Shown here: piece by piece, positions 36,482-48,634 of the stretch
Layout: every line of letters begins with the position of its first letter
How positions within the stretch are numbered: the first letter of the stretch is position 1
NCBI RefSeq assembly: GCF_035920445.1
Contig: NZ_CP109162.1
Coordinates: forward strand, 3,224,001 to 3,288,000
Source: Nocardia sp. NBC_01730
GTDB taxonomy: Bacteria; Actinomycetota; Actinomycetes; Mycobacteriales; Mycobacteriaceae
DNA: 64,000 nt
Reading direction: 5' to 3'
The notes under the pieces: model-generated
Databases searched by the model: none
What the model was told of the DNA's origin: nothing
What the model saw: only the letters and a program-made list of their open reading frames with translations
Made by a program: the position numbers and the translations under genes

Positions 36482-37554
36482 AGTCGGACGATGTCGCCAC
36501 CGCATTGCATCTACTGTCCCGGCTCGGGCTCACCATCGAGGACCTGTCCATCGCGATGCCTCCGTCCACGGAGGTTCCGACGTTTACCTCGTACCTCACA
36601 CAATTGCGCGAGTCGCTCCCACCCGTCACCGTCAAGAACTACGAATCGTACTGGCGAGTAATCGAGAGAGCCTGGGGTCCGAGAAAACTAGATGGTGTTA
36701 CATCCACCGAAATCGACCGGCTCGTCAACCAGCATCGGGCCGACGCCGTCGTGCGATCCAACTCTCGCGATGGCCGCGGAGCCGCTGCCAGCTTGATCTC
36801 GGCGTTGAGGTGTATCTACCGCTACGCCGAGCGCGACGTTCTCATACACCCAGCCGACAACCCTGCCAGCAAAATCTCACGCCCACCACAGCTCCCCAGT
36901 TCGCGCCATGCCTTGTCGCGGACTCAGGTCATGGAACTCGCCGAGGTTGCGTCCACGACAGGCAATGACCCCGAACTCGACGCTCTCATCTTCCGTCTAC
37001 ACCTGGAAACTGCGTGTCGACGCGGCGGCTCCCTCGCCCTCGATGTGGGAAACCTCAACAGCACCGACTGCCTGGTCCAGCTTCACGAGAAGGGCGGCAC
37101 AGTCCGCTGGCAACCTATATCCCCGTCACTGACAAATCATCTGCTGCAGCACATCGGGAGCCGCGGGGGAATCGATACGACGACCAAGCTTCTGCGGTAC
37201 CGCAATGGCAGACCGATGGGCCGCCGTCGCTTCGACTATCTCAGTGAGCGCCTGCGAGACCACCTGCCATGGGCCGACACCCTCCAATTCAGCATCCACT
37301 GGCTTCGCCACACCACCCTCACCTGGGTCGAGCGCGAATACAGTTACGCCGTAGCCCGCGCTTACGCGGGCCACGGCCAACGAGCCAGTACTTCCACCGG
37401 GGCAACCTTCACCTATGTCCGAGCCGGACTGCCCGAGGTTGCCCATGCTCTGTCGACCCTGACCGGCGAGCCTCATCCACTGGCGGACGCCGCCCGGCAT
37501 CCGCTCGCGGCACAACCGACGGACTCCGCGCGACCACCGGACGGTAGGATATGA
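36478..37554 (+). CDS. tyrosine recombinase/integrase
   Basis: 358 residues. N-terminal SAM-like core-binding domain (about 35-120: TFTSYLTQLRESLPPVTVKN, then ISALRCIYRYAERDVLIHPA) and a catalytic domain with Arg in LETACRRGGSLAL, HWLRHTT (His-x-x-Arg), AGHGQ, and the nucleophile Tyr in ATFTYVRAG near residue 313. All catalytic positions appear intact. There is no adjacent tRNA or visible attachment site, and the gene lies at the boundary between IS-rich DNA (left) and conserved chromosome (right). Confidence 0.85.
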   Translation: MKSDDVATALHLLSRLGLTIEDLSIAMPPSTEVPTFTSYLTQLRESLPPVTVKNYESYWRVIERAWGPRKLDGVTSTEIDRLVNQHRADAVVRSNSRDGRGAAASLISALRCIYRYAERDVLIHPADNPASKISRPPQLPSSRHALSRTQVMELAEVASTTGNDPELDALIFRLHLETACRRGGSLALDVGNLNSTDCLVQLHEKGGTVRWQPISPSLTNHLLQHIGSRGGIDTTTKLLRYRNGRPMGRRRFDYLSERLRDHLPWADTLQFSIHWLRHTTLTWVEREYSYAVARAYAGHGQRASTSTGATFTYVRAGLPEVAHALSTLTGEPHPLADAARHPLAAQPTDSARPPDGRI

Positions 37555-37599
37555 CCTTATGAGCACGCAAACATCGCGTGTTCGCTGCGATTTGCGTGT

Positions 37600-37613
37600 T
37601 AGAACAAGTTCTA
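37600..37613. promoter_or_regulatory. KstR-type operator candidate over the promoter
   Basis: TAGAACAAGTTCTA fits the KstR consensus TnnAACnnGTTnnA as I recall it, with 6-base arms matching perfectly around a 2-base centre. It overlaps a likely -10 element TATATT (37612-37617), so binding would block transcription. The downstream ATG lies 9 bases past the -10, implying a leaderless or nearly leaderless transcript. KstR is the TetR-family cholesterol-catabolism repressor of mycolic-acid actinobacteria. Confidence 0.6.
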
Positions 37614-37626
37614 TATTCTCGGTGCC

Positions 37627-38631
37627 ATGAAGGTCGCAGTGACCGGCGCAGCCGGCTACCTTGGCACGAATCTGCTCCCCCTGCTCGCCGAGCACGGCCA
37701 CGAGGTCACCGCCATCGATCGGACGGTCCCCGACGCGGCCGCCGCGCCGGATGTGTCGTGGGTACGCGGCGACGTACTCGATCCAGCGGCGATGCGCGCC
37801 GCACTGACCGGCGCCGAAGTCGTCTACCACCTTGTCGCAGTGATCACCCTCGCCGAGAAGAACGACCTTGCCTGGCAGGTGAACACCGAGGGCGTGCGCG
37901 TGGTCGCCGAGGCGGCGCTTGCCGTCGGCGCGCGGCGGATGGTGCACGCCAGCTCCATCCACGCATTCAACCAATACAGCTGCGGCGGCCGGATCGACGA
38001 GAGCGCGCCACGGTCGGCCGAGACGGCGCTGCCGGTCTACGACCGCTCGAAATGGGCGGGCGAGGTGGAACTACGCAAGGTGATCGACCAGGGCTTGGAC
38101 GCGGTGCTGTGCAACCCCACCGGCGTCTTTGGCCCGCTCGACTACAGCAGGCCGCTGTCCCGGATCAACCGGACGCTCGAGGACGCGGCGCGGGGCCGGG
38201 TGCCTGCCATGATCGGCGGCGGCTTCGACCTGGTCGACGTACGCGACGTGGCCAAAGGCCTACTACTGGCCGGCGAACACGGCCGCACCGGCGAGAACTA
38301 CCTGCTCGGCGGATCGATGATCTCGATGCTGGACCTGTGCCGCCTGGCCGCGAGCCACGGCGGCAAGAAGGGGCCGCAGTTCGCCATCTCCCCCAAGATC
38401 GTGTCCGGCATCATCCCGGTGCTCGCGCCGATCGGCAAACTGTTCAACTCCGACATCATCTCCAAGGCCGCGCTCGGCGCACTGATCTCCGCGCCGATCG
38501 TGGACCACGGCAAGGCCGAGCGCGAGCTCGGCTACCAGCCGCGCCCTGTCGACGAAACCGTCCGCGATCTGGTCGCCTTCTTTGCCGATCCGACCCGGCT
38601 GACGCCACCCGGCGCCCGGCAGATTGCTTGA
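37627..38631 (+). CDS. NAD(P)-dependent epimerase/3-beta-HSD-like SDR
   Basis: 334-residue extended/atypical SDR. Nucleotide-binding [18 protein letters not shown] (3-20), NTEGVRVVAEAA, active-site region HASSIHAFNQY and YDRSKWAGE (Y-x3-K), then NPTGVFGPLDYSR. The fold and C-terminal segment (PIVDHGKAERELGYQPRPVD) match NAD-dependent epimerases and 3-beta-hydroxysteroid-dehydrogenase-like proteins. The KstR-type site at its promoter makes a sterol or isoprenoid-like substrate possible, but no steroid-specific residue can be named. No ribosome site is visible, consistent with leaderless initiation. Confidence 0.82.
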   Translation: MKVAVTGAAGYLGTNLLPLLAEHGHEVTAIDRTVPDAAAAPDVSWVRGDVLDPAAMRAALTGAEVVYHLVAVITLAEKNDLAWQVNTEGVRVVAEAALAVGARRMVHASSIHAFNQYSCGGRIDESAPRSAETALPVYDRSKWAGEVELRKVIDQGLDAVLCNPTGVFGPLDYSRPLSRINRTLEDAARGRVPAMIGGGFDLVDVRDVAKGLLLAGEHGRTGENYLLGGSMISMLDLCRLAASHGGKKGPQFAISPKIVSGIIPVLAPIGKLFNSDIISKAALGALISAPIVDHGKAERELGYQPRPVDETVRDLVAFFADPTRLTPPGARQIA

Positions 38632-38638
38632 CAGTTAC

Positions 38639-38654
38639 TAGAACGCATGTTCGA
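38639..38654. promoter_or_regulatory. LexA/SOS-box candidate upstream of radical SAM gene
   Basis: TAGAACGCATGTTCGA matches the actinobacterial LexA site TCGAACnnnnGTTCGA at all but one defined position. It lies between TTGACA (38628-38633, overlapping the end of the preceding gene) and a weak -10 (TCGACT, 38651-38656). The GTG start at 38663 is about 7 bases after that -10, so the transcript would be leaderless and repressed by LexA. Confidence 0.6.
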
Positions 38655-38662
38655 CTGAAAGT

Positions 38663-39679
38663 GTGCGGTGGCAAAGCCAAACCTTGGACGCCGATGACGG
38701 CGCCCTGCCCGGGCTGTCCCGGGCCGGTTTCGTGCGCACCGTACAGACGCCTGAGTTCGACGGCGTCACATTCCACGAGGTGCTGTGCAAGAGCGCGCTG
38801 AACAAGATGCCCGAGGGCGCGAACCTGCCGTTCCATTGGACCGTCAATCCGATGCGCGGCTGTTCCCACGCGTGCCGATACTGTTTCGCGCGCGGCACAC
38901 ACGAGTATCTGGACCTGGACGCGGGCCGGGACTTCGATTCGCAGATCGTGGTGAAGACGAATATCGCCGCGGTGCTGCGCAAGGAGCTCGGCAAGCGGTC
39001 CTGGCGCCGTGAGCCGGTGGCGCTGGGCACCAATACCGACCCGTACCAGCGCGCGGAGGGCCGGTATCGATTGATGCCGGGCGTCATTCGCGCGCTGACC
39101 GATTCCGGCACCCCGTTCTCCATCCTCACCAAGGGCACGCTGCTGCGCCGGGACCTGCCGTTGCTCACATCGGCCGCCCGCGAGGTGCGGGTCGGCCTCG
39201 CGGTATCCATCGCGATCCTCGATCAGGACCTGCACCACAGCCTGGAACCCGGGACGCCGTCGCCCCGGGCACGGCTGGATCTCGTGCGCGCACTCACCGA
39301 CGCGGGGTTCACGGTAAATGTCATGGTCGCACCGGTGATTCCCGGTCTCACCGACAGCCGAGCGCACCTGGACGCGATCCTCGGCGCCATCGCCGAGGCC
39401 GGCGCAGGCTCGGCCGTCGCGTTTCCGATGCACCTGCGCGGCAGCACGAGGGGCTGGTTCCTGACCTGGCTGGCCGAACACCATCCCGCCCTGCTGCGCC
39501 GCTACCGCCGGCTCTACGGCCGCGGCGCGTACGTGACGCCGGAATACTCTGCATGGCTGCGCGGGCGGGTCGATCCGCTGCTGGCCGAGCACGGTCTGAC
39601 GCCGCGAAGGACAACTGAACCGCAGACACCATCCGAAACTCCACACACGGCAGACCCACAGCTGGCATTGTTCGCCTGA
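38663..39679 (+). CDS. Rv2578c-family radical SAM protein
   Basis: 338 residues, GTG start. The radical SAM cluster motif C-x3-C-x2-C is seen in GCSHACRYCFARGTHEY (near 70-80). Downstream are VALGTNTDPYQRAEGRYRLM and FSILTKGTLLRRDLP, strands of the partial TIM barrel typical of spore-photoproduct-lyase-like radical SAM proteins. The C-terminal ~40 residues are Thr/Pro-rich. Its substrate is unknown. The LexA-box candidate at its promoter suggests a DNA-damage-related role, as expected for relatives of the M. tuberculosis Rv2578c gene. Confidence 0.88.
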   Translation: MRWQSQTLDADDGALPGLSRAGFVRTVQTPEFDGVTFHEVLCKSALNKMPEGANLPFHWTVNPMRGCSHACRYCFARGTHEYLDLDAGRDFDSQIVVKTNIAAVLRKELGKRSWRREPVALGTNTDPYQRAEGRYRLMPGVIRALTDSGTPFSILTKGTLLRRDLPLLTSAAREVRVGLAVSIAILDQDLHHSLEPGTPSPRARLDLVRALTDAGFTVNVMVAPVIPGLTDSRAHLDAILGAIAEAGAGSAVAFPMHLRGSTRGWFLTWLAEHHPALLRRYRRLYGRGAYVTPEYSAWLRGRVDPLLAEHGLTPRRTTEPQTPSETPHTADPQLALFA

Positions 39680-39789
39680 CGCCTCCACCGCCGATTCCGG
39701 ACGGACCGCGCGCTTCGGGGGCACGCACCGCGCTCGACGGAGTAGTTTGGCGATGGCACCTCTCATCGACGAGGAAGTGAAGCAGGCAC

Positions 39790-41786
<1,997 letters not shown>

Positions 41787-41790
<4 letters not shown>

Positions 41791-42866
41791 CGATCGTGGA
41801 AACCTCGCTCGTCGGCACCGATCTGGGCCTGACCGGGGTGTCCGGCGTGCCGTCGGCGGACGGACCGCAGAAGGCGAAGGACTTCACCTCCGATCAGGAG
41901 GTCCGCTGGTGCCCTGGCTGCGGCGACTACGTGATCCTGGCGACCGTGCGGGGATTTCTCGCCGAACTCGGATTGCGCAGGGAGAACCTGATGTTCGTCT
42001 CCGGGATCGGCTGCTCCAGCCGCTTCCCGTACTACCTGGAGGCCTACGGCATCCACTCCATCCACGGTCGCGCACCCGCGATCGCCACCGGCCTAGCGGT
42101 CAGCCGCCCCGATCTGTCGGTCTGGGTGGTGACCGGCGACGGTGACGCGCTGTCCATCGGGGGCAACCATCTCATCCACGCGTTGCGCCGTAACGTGAAC
42201 ATGACGATCCTGCTGTTCAACAACCGGATCTATGGTCTCACCAAGGGCCAGTACTCACCGACCTCGGAGCAGGGCAAGATCACCAAGTCCACCCCGATGG
42301 GCTCGGTGGACCACCCGTTCAACACGCTGTCGGTCGCACTCGGCGCCGAGGCGACCTTCGCTGCCCGCGCCCTGGATTCCGACCGCGCGGGGCTCACCGA
42401 GGTGCTGCGCGCGGCCGCTGAGCACCGCGGCACGTCGTTCGTGGAGATCCTGCAGGACTGCCCGATCTTCAACGACGGCTCGTTCGACGTGCTTAGACGG
42501 GAGAACGCCGCGGACCATCTCGTCCCGCTGCGGCACGGCGAACCCATCCGCTTCGGCGCCGAGGGCAAATTCGCGGTCGTGCGCGACGGTTTCCGCCTCG
42601 AGGTGGCCCGTACCGACAGCGTCACGGAGTCCGATATCGTAGTGCACGACGCCTACGCCGACAGCCCCGAGTACGCCTACGCGCTCTCACGGCTGTCGGA
42701 CCAGGATCTCGGCCACGTGGTCACCGGCATCTTCCGCAGCGTCACGCGGCCGACCTACGACGACGCGGTGCGCGCCCAGACCGAAATGGCCCGCGAGCGC
42801 AAGCCGATCGGTCCGGACTCGCTCCAGTCGCTGCTCAGCGGGCCCGAAACCTGGACTGTCACGTAG
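41787..42866 (+). CDS. korB: 2-oxoglutarate:ferredoxin oxidoreductase, beta subunit
   Basis: 359 residues. The TPP-binding motif GDGDALSIGGNHLIHALRRN with NNRIYGLTKGQYSPTSE is intact. Cys residues for the iron-sulfur cluster lie in RWCPGCGDY and SGIGCSSRFP, with a later Cys in LQDCPIFNDGS. Translationally coupled to korA. Together they provide the oxidative-decarboxylation step of the TCA cycle, with mdh next door on the opposite strand. Confidence 0.95.
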
Positions 42867-42936
42867 GCCCGCGGGTCGAACACGACGAATCCGCTCGGCG
42901 CCGGACGCCGCGCGAATTCGTGGCAACGACAAGGCG

Positions 42937-43947
42937 TCAGACGCGCTTGGCGAACCCGAGGTCGATGACGGCGTCGCGTTCCTGCTCGAGTTCGGCGACG
43001 GAGGCGCCGATGCGGGCACCGGCAAAATCGTCGATGGTCAGATCCGGGACGATCGTGTAACCGCCGTTCCCGCACGTCACCGGGAACGAGCTGATCAGAC
43101 CCTCCGGCACACCGTAAGAGCCGTCCGAGGGAACGGCCATGGACACCCAGTCACCGTCCCGGGTGCCACACACCCAGTCGTGGATGTGGTCGATCGCGGC
43201 GCTGGCCGCGCTGGCCGCCGAGGACGCACCGCGGGCCTGGATGATGGCGGTGCCGCGCTGCTGCACAGTGGGAATGAAGTCGTCGGTCAGCCAGGCGCGG
43301 TCGCCGACGAGACCGAGGGCGGGACGACCCGCGATGGTGGCGTGCGCGATGTCCGGGTACTGCGTCGCGGAGTGGTTGCCCCAGATCGCCACGCGGGTGA
43401 TGTCGGCGGCACGCGCACCGGTCTTCCCGGCCAGCTGGGCGATGGCCCGGTTGTGGTCGAGACGGGTCATCGCGGTGAAACGCTCGGCGGGCACGTCTGG
43501 GGCGTTGCTCATGGCGATGAACGCGTTGGTGTTGGCCGGGTTCCCCACCACAAGCACCTTCACGTCGTCGGCCGCGCTGGCGTTGATCGCCGCGCCCTGC
43601 TCGGTGAAGATCGTGCCATTGGCGGCGAGCAGATCCGAGCGCTCCATCCCCGCCGTGCGCGGACGGGCGCCGACCAGCAGCGCGATGTCGGCGCCCGCGA
43701 AGCCGATCCACGGATCGTCGCTGATGTCGATGGACTCCAGCAGCGGAAACGCACAGTCGTCCAGCTCCATCGCGACACCCTCGAGCGAGGCCACCGCGGC
43801 GGGAATCTCGAGCAGCCGCACCCGCACCGGCGTGTCCGGGCCGAGCATCGCACCGGAGGCGATCCGGAACAGCAGGCCGTAGGCGATCTGGCCCGCGGCT
43901 CCGGTAACGGCGACAGTCACGGGCGCGGTGCCGACGGCGGTGCTCAC
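42937..43947 (-). CDS. mdh: NAD-dependent malate dehydrogenase
   Basis: 336 residues. NAD fold [20 protein letters not shown] (near 11-30), [19 protein letters not shown], the dimeric-MDH block [28 protein letters not shown] with the substrate Arg/Asp region, and the catalytic His in [12 protein letters not shown]. Length and motifs match the cytosolic-type MDH of actinobacteria. It converges with korB across 70 bases, where no clear terminator hairpin is seen. Confidence 0.95.
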   Translation of the reverse strand: MSTAVGTAPVTVAVTGAAGQIAYGLLFRIASGAMLGPDTPVRVRLLEIPAAVASLEGVAMELDDCAFPLLESIDISDDPWIGFAGADIALLVGARPRTAGMERSDLLAANGTIFTEQGAAINASAADDVKVLVVGNPANTNAFIAMSNAPDVPAERFTAMTRLDHNRAIAQLAGKTGARAADITRVAIWGNHSATQYPDIAHATIAGRPALGLVGDRAWLTDDFIPTVQQRGTAIIQARGASSAASAASAAIDHIHDWVCGTRDGDWVSMAVPSDGSYGVPEGLISSFPVTCGNGGYTIVPDLTIDDFAGARIGASVAELEQERDAVIDLGFAKRV

Positions 43948-44129
43948 GACGAACTCCTTGCGGTGGGAGGGCTCTCGCTGCCCACCCTATCGACTCTCAC
44001 CGCCCGCGAAACCCGGTGGTGAGCTATGCGACAGTAATCCGTCCGCGCGGCCGCACACCCCGCGTGGGCAGCGCCACCGGTGCGGCCTAGCGGCAACGAC
44101 GGTCCCAGCGGATCTCCCGCCGCGCCGGA

Positions 44130-44816
44130 TCAGCCGAGCGCGGCAACCTCGGCGTCGGTCAGCACGATCGGCGACACCATGTCCTTTGACCGTGCCAACT
44201 GCACGGCGCGATACAGCGGCCGCTCCTCCAGTCCCGCATCGCGCGCCTCCGCCCGCAACTGGTGCGACAACATCGCGGAAACCGCGACCGCCGCGGCCAA
44301 TTGACTGGCCGCGAGCGCGTCGGCCAGCCTGCGCAGACCGAGCAGGTGCAATTCGCGGCCGCTACCCGCGTCGGTGTACATAGCGAGCGGGATGAGCTGC
44401 GAGTCCTCCCCCGCGGTAACCCGAAGAGCGATTCGGCTCAACCGGGCCGGGAAGACCAGCACCTCGACACCAGTCGCCGCCGACATCTCCACCTGCCGCT
44501 CACCGAATAGCCTGCGGGCGTGAATCATCGTGCCCGCCAACCACATTCGACGACGCCGCAGCGCGACAGCATAGAGCACGGTCGGCGCGCCGACGACGAG
44601 ACCGATGGCGACGGCGAACGGCCAGGTCACCACGGTGGCCGCCAGCAGCGCGGCTCCGATCCCGATGCCCGACGCGGCAAGCGCGAGACGGCGCAGCATC
44701 GGCGCGTACAGCTCGGGCGCGACCAGGTCGAGCCCCACCGGCGCAACGGCCTGCTGGTCACCAGAATTCGTCGACACTGCTCCGCCCTCTCCCGACTCCG
44801 GCACGTGCCGGGTCAC
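44130..44816 (-). CDS. hypothetical protein with two membrane helices
   Basis: 228 residues (an in-frame GTG 14 codons later is an alternative start). Two adjacent hydrophobic segments (LALAASGIGIGAALLAATVV and TWPFAVAIGLVVGAPTVLYA, near 45-85) form a hairpin. A cytoplasmic domain follows, with alternating strands (GVEVLVFPARLSRIALRVTA) and a long C-terminal Ala-rich helix. No known family is recognised with confidence. It lies about 108 bases behind hisS in the same direction and may be cotranscribed. Confidence 0.7.
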   Translation of the reverse strand: MTRHVPESGEGGAVSTNSGDQQAVAPVGLDLVAPELYAPMLRRLALAASGIGIGAALLAATVVTWPFAVAIGLVVGAPTVLYAVALRRRRMWLAGTMIHARRLFGERQVEMSAATGVEVLVFPARLSRIALRVTAGEDSQLIPLAMYTDAGSGRELHLLGLRRLADALAASQLAAAVAVSAMLSHQLRAEARDAGLEERPLYRAVQLARSKDMVSPIVLTDAEVAALG

Positions 44817-44924
44817 GCTACCGTGCCGACCGCCTGGGTGAGCGGGCGTTCAGTGTCAGGTGGCCCCGCATGGCGCCGTCGGACCCCGAGTTCGGTGCTG
44901 TCCCAGCCTGAGCGAGGCCGTCGG

Positions 44925-46196
44925 CTAGCCGCCCAGCGACGCTCGGAGCACACCGACCACCTCGCCCAGCGGAACCTGCCGCTGCTCACCGGTCGCCATG
45001 TCCTTGAGCCCGATGGTGCTGTCCACGAGGTCGCGGTCGCCGAGCACCATGGTGAACTTCGCCCCGGACCGGTCGGCCGCCTTCATCGCGCCCTTCACAC
45101 CGCGCCCGCCGTAGGCGAGGTCGACCCGGACACCCGCCGACCGCAGCTGCGCCGCGAGCACGACCATCCGATGCTGGGCGGCTTCGCCCAGCGGCACACC
45201 GAACACCTCGCAGCGCGCCGGGTTGCCCGCCGACTTGCCCTCGGCCTCCAGCGCGAGCATGGTGCGGTCCACGCCGAGCCCGAAGCCGATGCCGGACAGC
45301 GGTTGTCCACCGAGCTCGGCCATCAGCCCGTCGTAGCGACCGCCACCGCCGATGCCCGACTGGGCGCCGAGACCGTCGTGCACGAACTCGAAGGTGGTCT
45401 TCGTGTAGTAGTCGAGCCCGCGCACCATGCGCGGGTTCACCACATACGGCACGCCGAGCGCGTCCAGGTGGCCGAGCACCTGCTCGAAGTGCGCCTTGGC
45501 CGACTCCGAGAGGTGATCGATCATCAGCGGGGCGTCCGCGGTCATCGCGCGTACCTCGCGCCGCTTGTCGTCGAGGACGCGCAGCGGGTTGAGCTCCGCG
45601 CGGCGCCTGGTCTGCTCGTCCAGCGGCAGCCCGAACAGGAATTCCTGCAGCAACTCCCGGTACTGAGGGCGGCAGGTCTCGTCGCCGAGCGAGGTGATCT
45701 CGAGCCGGAAACCGTCGAGCCCGAGCCCGCGGAACCCTGCGTCGGCGATGGCGATCACCTCGGCGTCCAATGCCGGGTCGTCGACGCCGATCGCCTCGAT
45801 ACCCACCTGCTGCAGCTGCCGGTAGCGGCCCGCCTGCGGCCGCTCGTAACGGAAGAACGGACCCGAGTAGCACAGCTTCACCGGTAGCTGGCCGCGGTCG
45901 AGTCCGTGTTCGATGACCGCGCGCATCACGCCCGCTGTTCCCTCGGGCCGCAACGTCACGCTGCGATCGCCGCGGTCGGGGAAGGTGTACATCTCCTTGG
46001 TGACCACGTCGGTCGACTCGCCGACACCACGGGTGAACAGCCCGGTGTCTTCGAAGACCGGCAGCTCGATATGCCCGTACCCGGCCAGTCGGGCGGCGCG
46101 GACGAGGCCGTCACGCACCGCGACGAACTCGGCCGAGCCGGGAGGCACGTAGTCCGGTATCCCTTTCGGGGCGGAGAAGCTGCTGGTCTTGGTCAC
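44925..46196 (-). CDS. hisS: histidyl-tRNA synthetase
   Basis: About 423 residues from a GTG at 46196, preceded by CTGGAG. A longer frame would add 13 unlikely residues. Class II motifs are visible: motif 1 region [16 protein letters not shown], motif 2 [20 protein letters not shown], the HisA/HisB-type loops [12 protein letters not shown] and [14 protein letters not shown], and motif 3 [13 protein letters not shown]. The anticodon-binding domain is at the C-terminus ([20 protein letters not shown], then [13 protein letters not shown]). Divergent from ppiB, with a short shared promoter region. Confidence 0.95.
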   Translation of the reverse strand: MTKTSSFSAPKGIPDYVPPGSAEFVAVRDGLVRAARLAGYGHIELPVFEDTGLFTRGVGESTDVVTKEMYTFPDRGDRSVTLRPEGTAGVMRAVIEHGLDRGQLPVKLCYSGPFFRYERPQAGRYRQLQQVGIEAIGVDDPALDAEVIAIADAGFRGLGLDGFRLEITSLGDETCRPQYRELLQEFLFGLPLDEQTRRRAELNPLRVLDDKRREVRAMTADAPLMIDHLSESAKAHFEQVLGHLDALGVPYVVNPRMVRGLDYYTKTTFEFVHDGLGAQSGIGGGGRYDGLMAELGGQPLSGIGFGLGVDRTMLALEAEGKSAGNPARCEVFGVPLGEAAQHRMVVLAAQLRSAGVRVDLAYGGRGVKGAMKAADRSGAKFTMVLGDRDLVDSTIGLKDMATGEQRQVPLGEVVGVLRASLGG

Positions 46197-46335
46197 GATG
46201 CTCCAGTTTCCACCACCACGGCCCGCGAAGTCCAACCGGTTCGCCGAACCGCCTCTCAGGAAGGATACGGAGCAGTCTCAGGAAAAAATGGCACACTCTT
46301 ATCCCGATGTCACCGGATACGGGAGGAACGTGGTA

Positions 46336-47214
<879 letters not shown>

Positions 47215-47615
47215 TCGTCCGATACTCGCGCCCGCCGCCGATCACCGGCCGCGGGCCCGAGCTCATCGCCGATCCGACGCGCCGCCGAGATACCTGTTGT
47301 TCGGTTAGGTTTTCCTGAATCCGGAGATCCTCCGCCGAGTTCGCATGTATGCCGGAATTGTGCGATATATGCTGATATGCGGCACGCTCGTACGATTGTG
47401 TCGACCTTTGTCAGGTAATCTCGAACCAAGGAGTTCCCGTAGCGTAGCCATCCCAGAATAGGGCGATCCCCTCGTAGGGAGTGCCGCGCCACGAGTCCTC
47501 CGGGTGTCCGCGTTTGCAGGCGGGGCCCGCTGCACGGACTACAGTTCGCGTGGCGGCGTCCGTGACAAAGCACCACAATCATCCATAGTGATCACTGCAG
47601 CATCGGGGAGCAGCC
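47215..47615. other. intergenic region before the small charged-protein gene
   Basis: No gene or RNA could be supported. The last 20 bases before 47616 contain GGGGAGCAGCC, a usable ribosome site. A promoter for the next gene should lie here, but no convincing -35/-10 pair was found. Confidence 0.5.
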
Positions 47616-48167
47616 ATGTCCGAAGAACTGGACGACATCGGCCGGGAGACCGCGGCCATGATGAGGACTATGTTGCAGATGGCGACGCTCGTCGCACTGC
47701 GAACCCGCGAGCGTGGTCAGAAAGAAGCCGAAGCGCGCGCCAAGCTCACGGACGCCCGCGTCAAAGAGGCCAAAGAGATGCAGCTCCGCGAGGCCCGCGA
47801 CGCGAAGGCCAAGGATCCGCGCAACACTGAACTGGCTCGGCTGATCGAGAAGCCGATCGCGGAAAAGGGTGTGTCCCTGGAGAAGGACCGCTTCTCCGCA
47901 CAGGCCGAGGCCACGCGCATGGCCGCCAACGCCGCCGCGAACGCCAAGCCCGCGATGCAGTACGACTCCGCGGAACGCCGGATGGCGATCGCCGCCCATC
48001 TCGCCAAAATGGGTGTCGCGCCGGAACTGGCCGCGGTACGGATGTTGATCGAGGTAGGCCAGGCACAGCCGCCGGGCGAGGCCGTGCGCACCCGCCCGGA
48101 CGAGGCGCCGTCGGTGACGCGGGCCAGAGAACAGGAAGCTCGCGGCCTGGAACGCGCGAGACAGTAG
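47616..48167 (+). CDS. charged helical protein of unknown function
   Basis: 183 residues, almost wholly alpha-helical and rich in Ala, Arg, Glu and Lys, with no signal peptide or membrane segment. A coiled-coil-like stretch spans about 28-75 (TRERGQKEAEARAKLTDARV onward). It faces the conjugation-like operon tail-to-tail and is closed by a strong terminator. Possibly linked to that cluster, but this is only positional. Confidence 0.7.
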   Translation: MSEELDDIGRETAAMMRTMLQMATLVALRTRERGQKEAEARAKLTDARVKEAKEMQLREARDAKAKDPRNTELARLIEKPIAEKGVSLEKDRFSAQAEATRMAANAAANAKPAMQYDSAERRMAIAAHLAKMGVAPELAAVRMLIEVGQAQPPGEAVRTRPDEAPSVTRAREQEARGLERARQ

Positions 48168-48173
48168 ACGAAC

Positions 48174-48214
48174 GAACGCCCGCTGGGTTTCCCAGCGGGC
48201 GTTCTTCTTTTTCC
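48174..48214. terminator. strong intrinsic terminator, bidirectional
   Basis: GAACGCCCGCTGGG (48174-48187) pairs perfectly with 48191-48204 across a TTT loop, followed by TTCTTCTTTTT-like sequence on the plus strand. It ends the 47616 gene and could also end the convergent conjugation-like operon. Confidence 0.9.
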
Positions 48215-48247
48215 GAGAATCCGCGCGAACGGCTGCCCGGCAAGCGA

Positions 48248-48634
48248 TTACAGGCGGAAGTCGCCGATCGTGGGATCACCGAACATGCCGTGCTGCGGCG
48301 ACTTCAGCGGCAGCGGGTTGAGCATGTCCTTGTGACCGTTGCGCACACTGCAGTATTTGAACGGCCCCTTGGGGTCGAAGAGTTTTGCCAGGTGCGGATC
48401 CGCGTGGTCCAGGAACCAGACGCTCAGCCCGGTGCGCCCGTCCAAGCGGTAGTGCTCCCACGCCCGCCACAGCGCGTCCAGCCGGGCGACCGCCTCGGCG
48501 TGCTGCCACCACTCCGGGCACCACACCGTGTCGCTCAGATCGGTGACCTGACGCCGGTAAACCAGGCTGAGATAGTTTTCGACGAACTCCACCACACTTG
48601 CGTAGATCATCGGTTGTTGCTGCTGTTCGGTCAC
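48248..48634 (-). CDS. DUF4913 protein
   Basis: 128 residues. The DUF4913 pattern is clear: WCPEWWQHAEAVARLDALWR, AWEHYRLDGRTGLSVWFLDH and ADPHLAKLFDPKGPFKYC, ending with a conserved H. Function unknown; the domain recurs in actinobacterial plasmids and conjugation-like loci. Its start overlaps the stop of the coupling-ATPase gene (ATGA), so it is the distal gene of the operon. Confidence 0.85.
   Translation of the reverse strand: MTEQQQQPMIYASVVEFVENYLSLVYRRQVTDLSDTVWCPEWWQHAEAVARLDALWRAWEHYRLDGRTGLSVWFLDHADPHLAKLFDPKGPFKYCSVRNGHKDMLNPLPLKSPQHGMFGDPTIGDFRL

Noticed and set aside
44520..45887. 455-codon plus-strand frame over the membrane protein and hisS
   Set aside because: It spans two clearly identified genes on the other strand and is rich in Arg/His/Pro without motifs.
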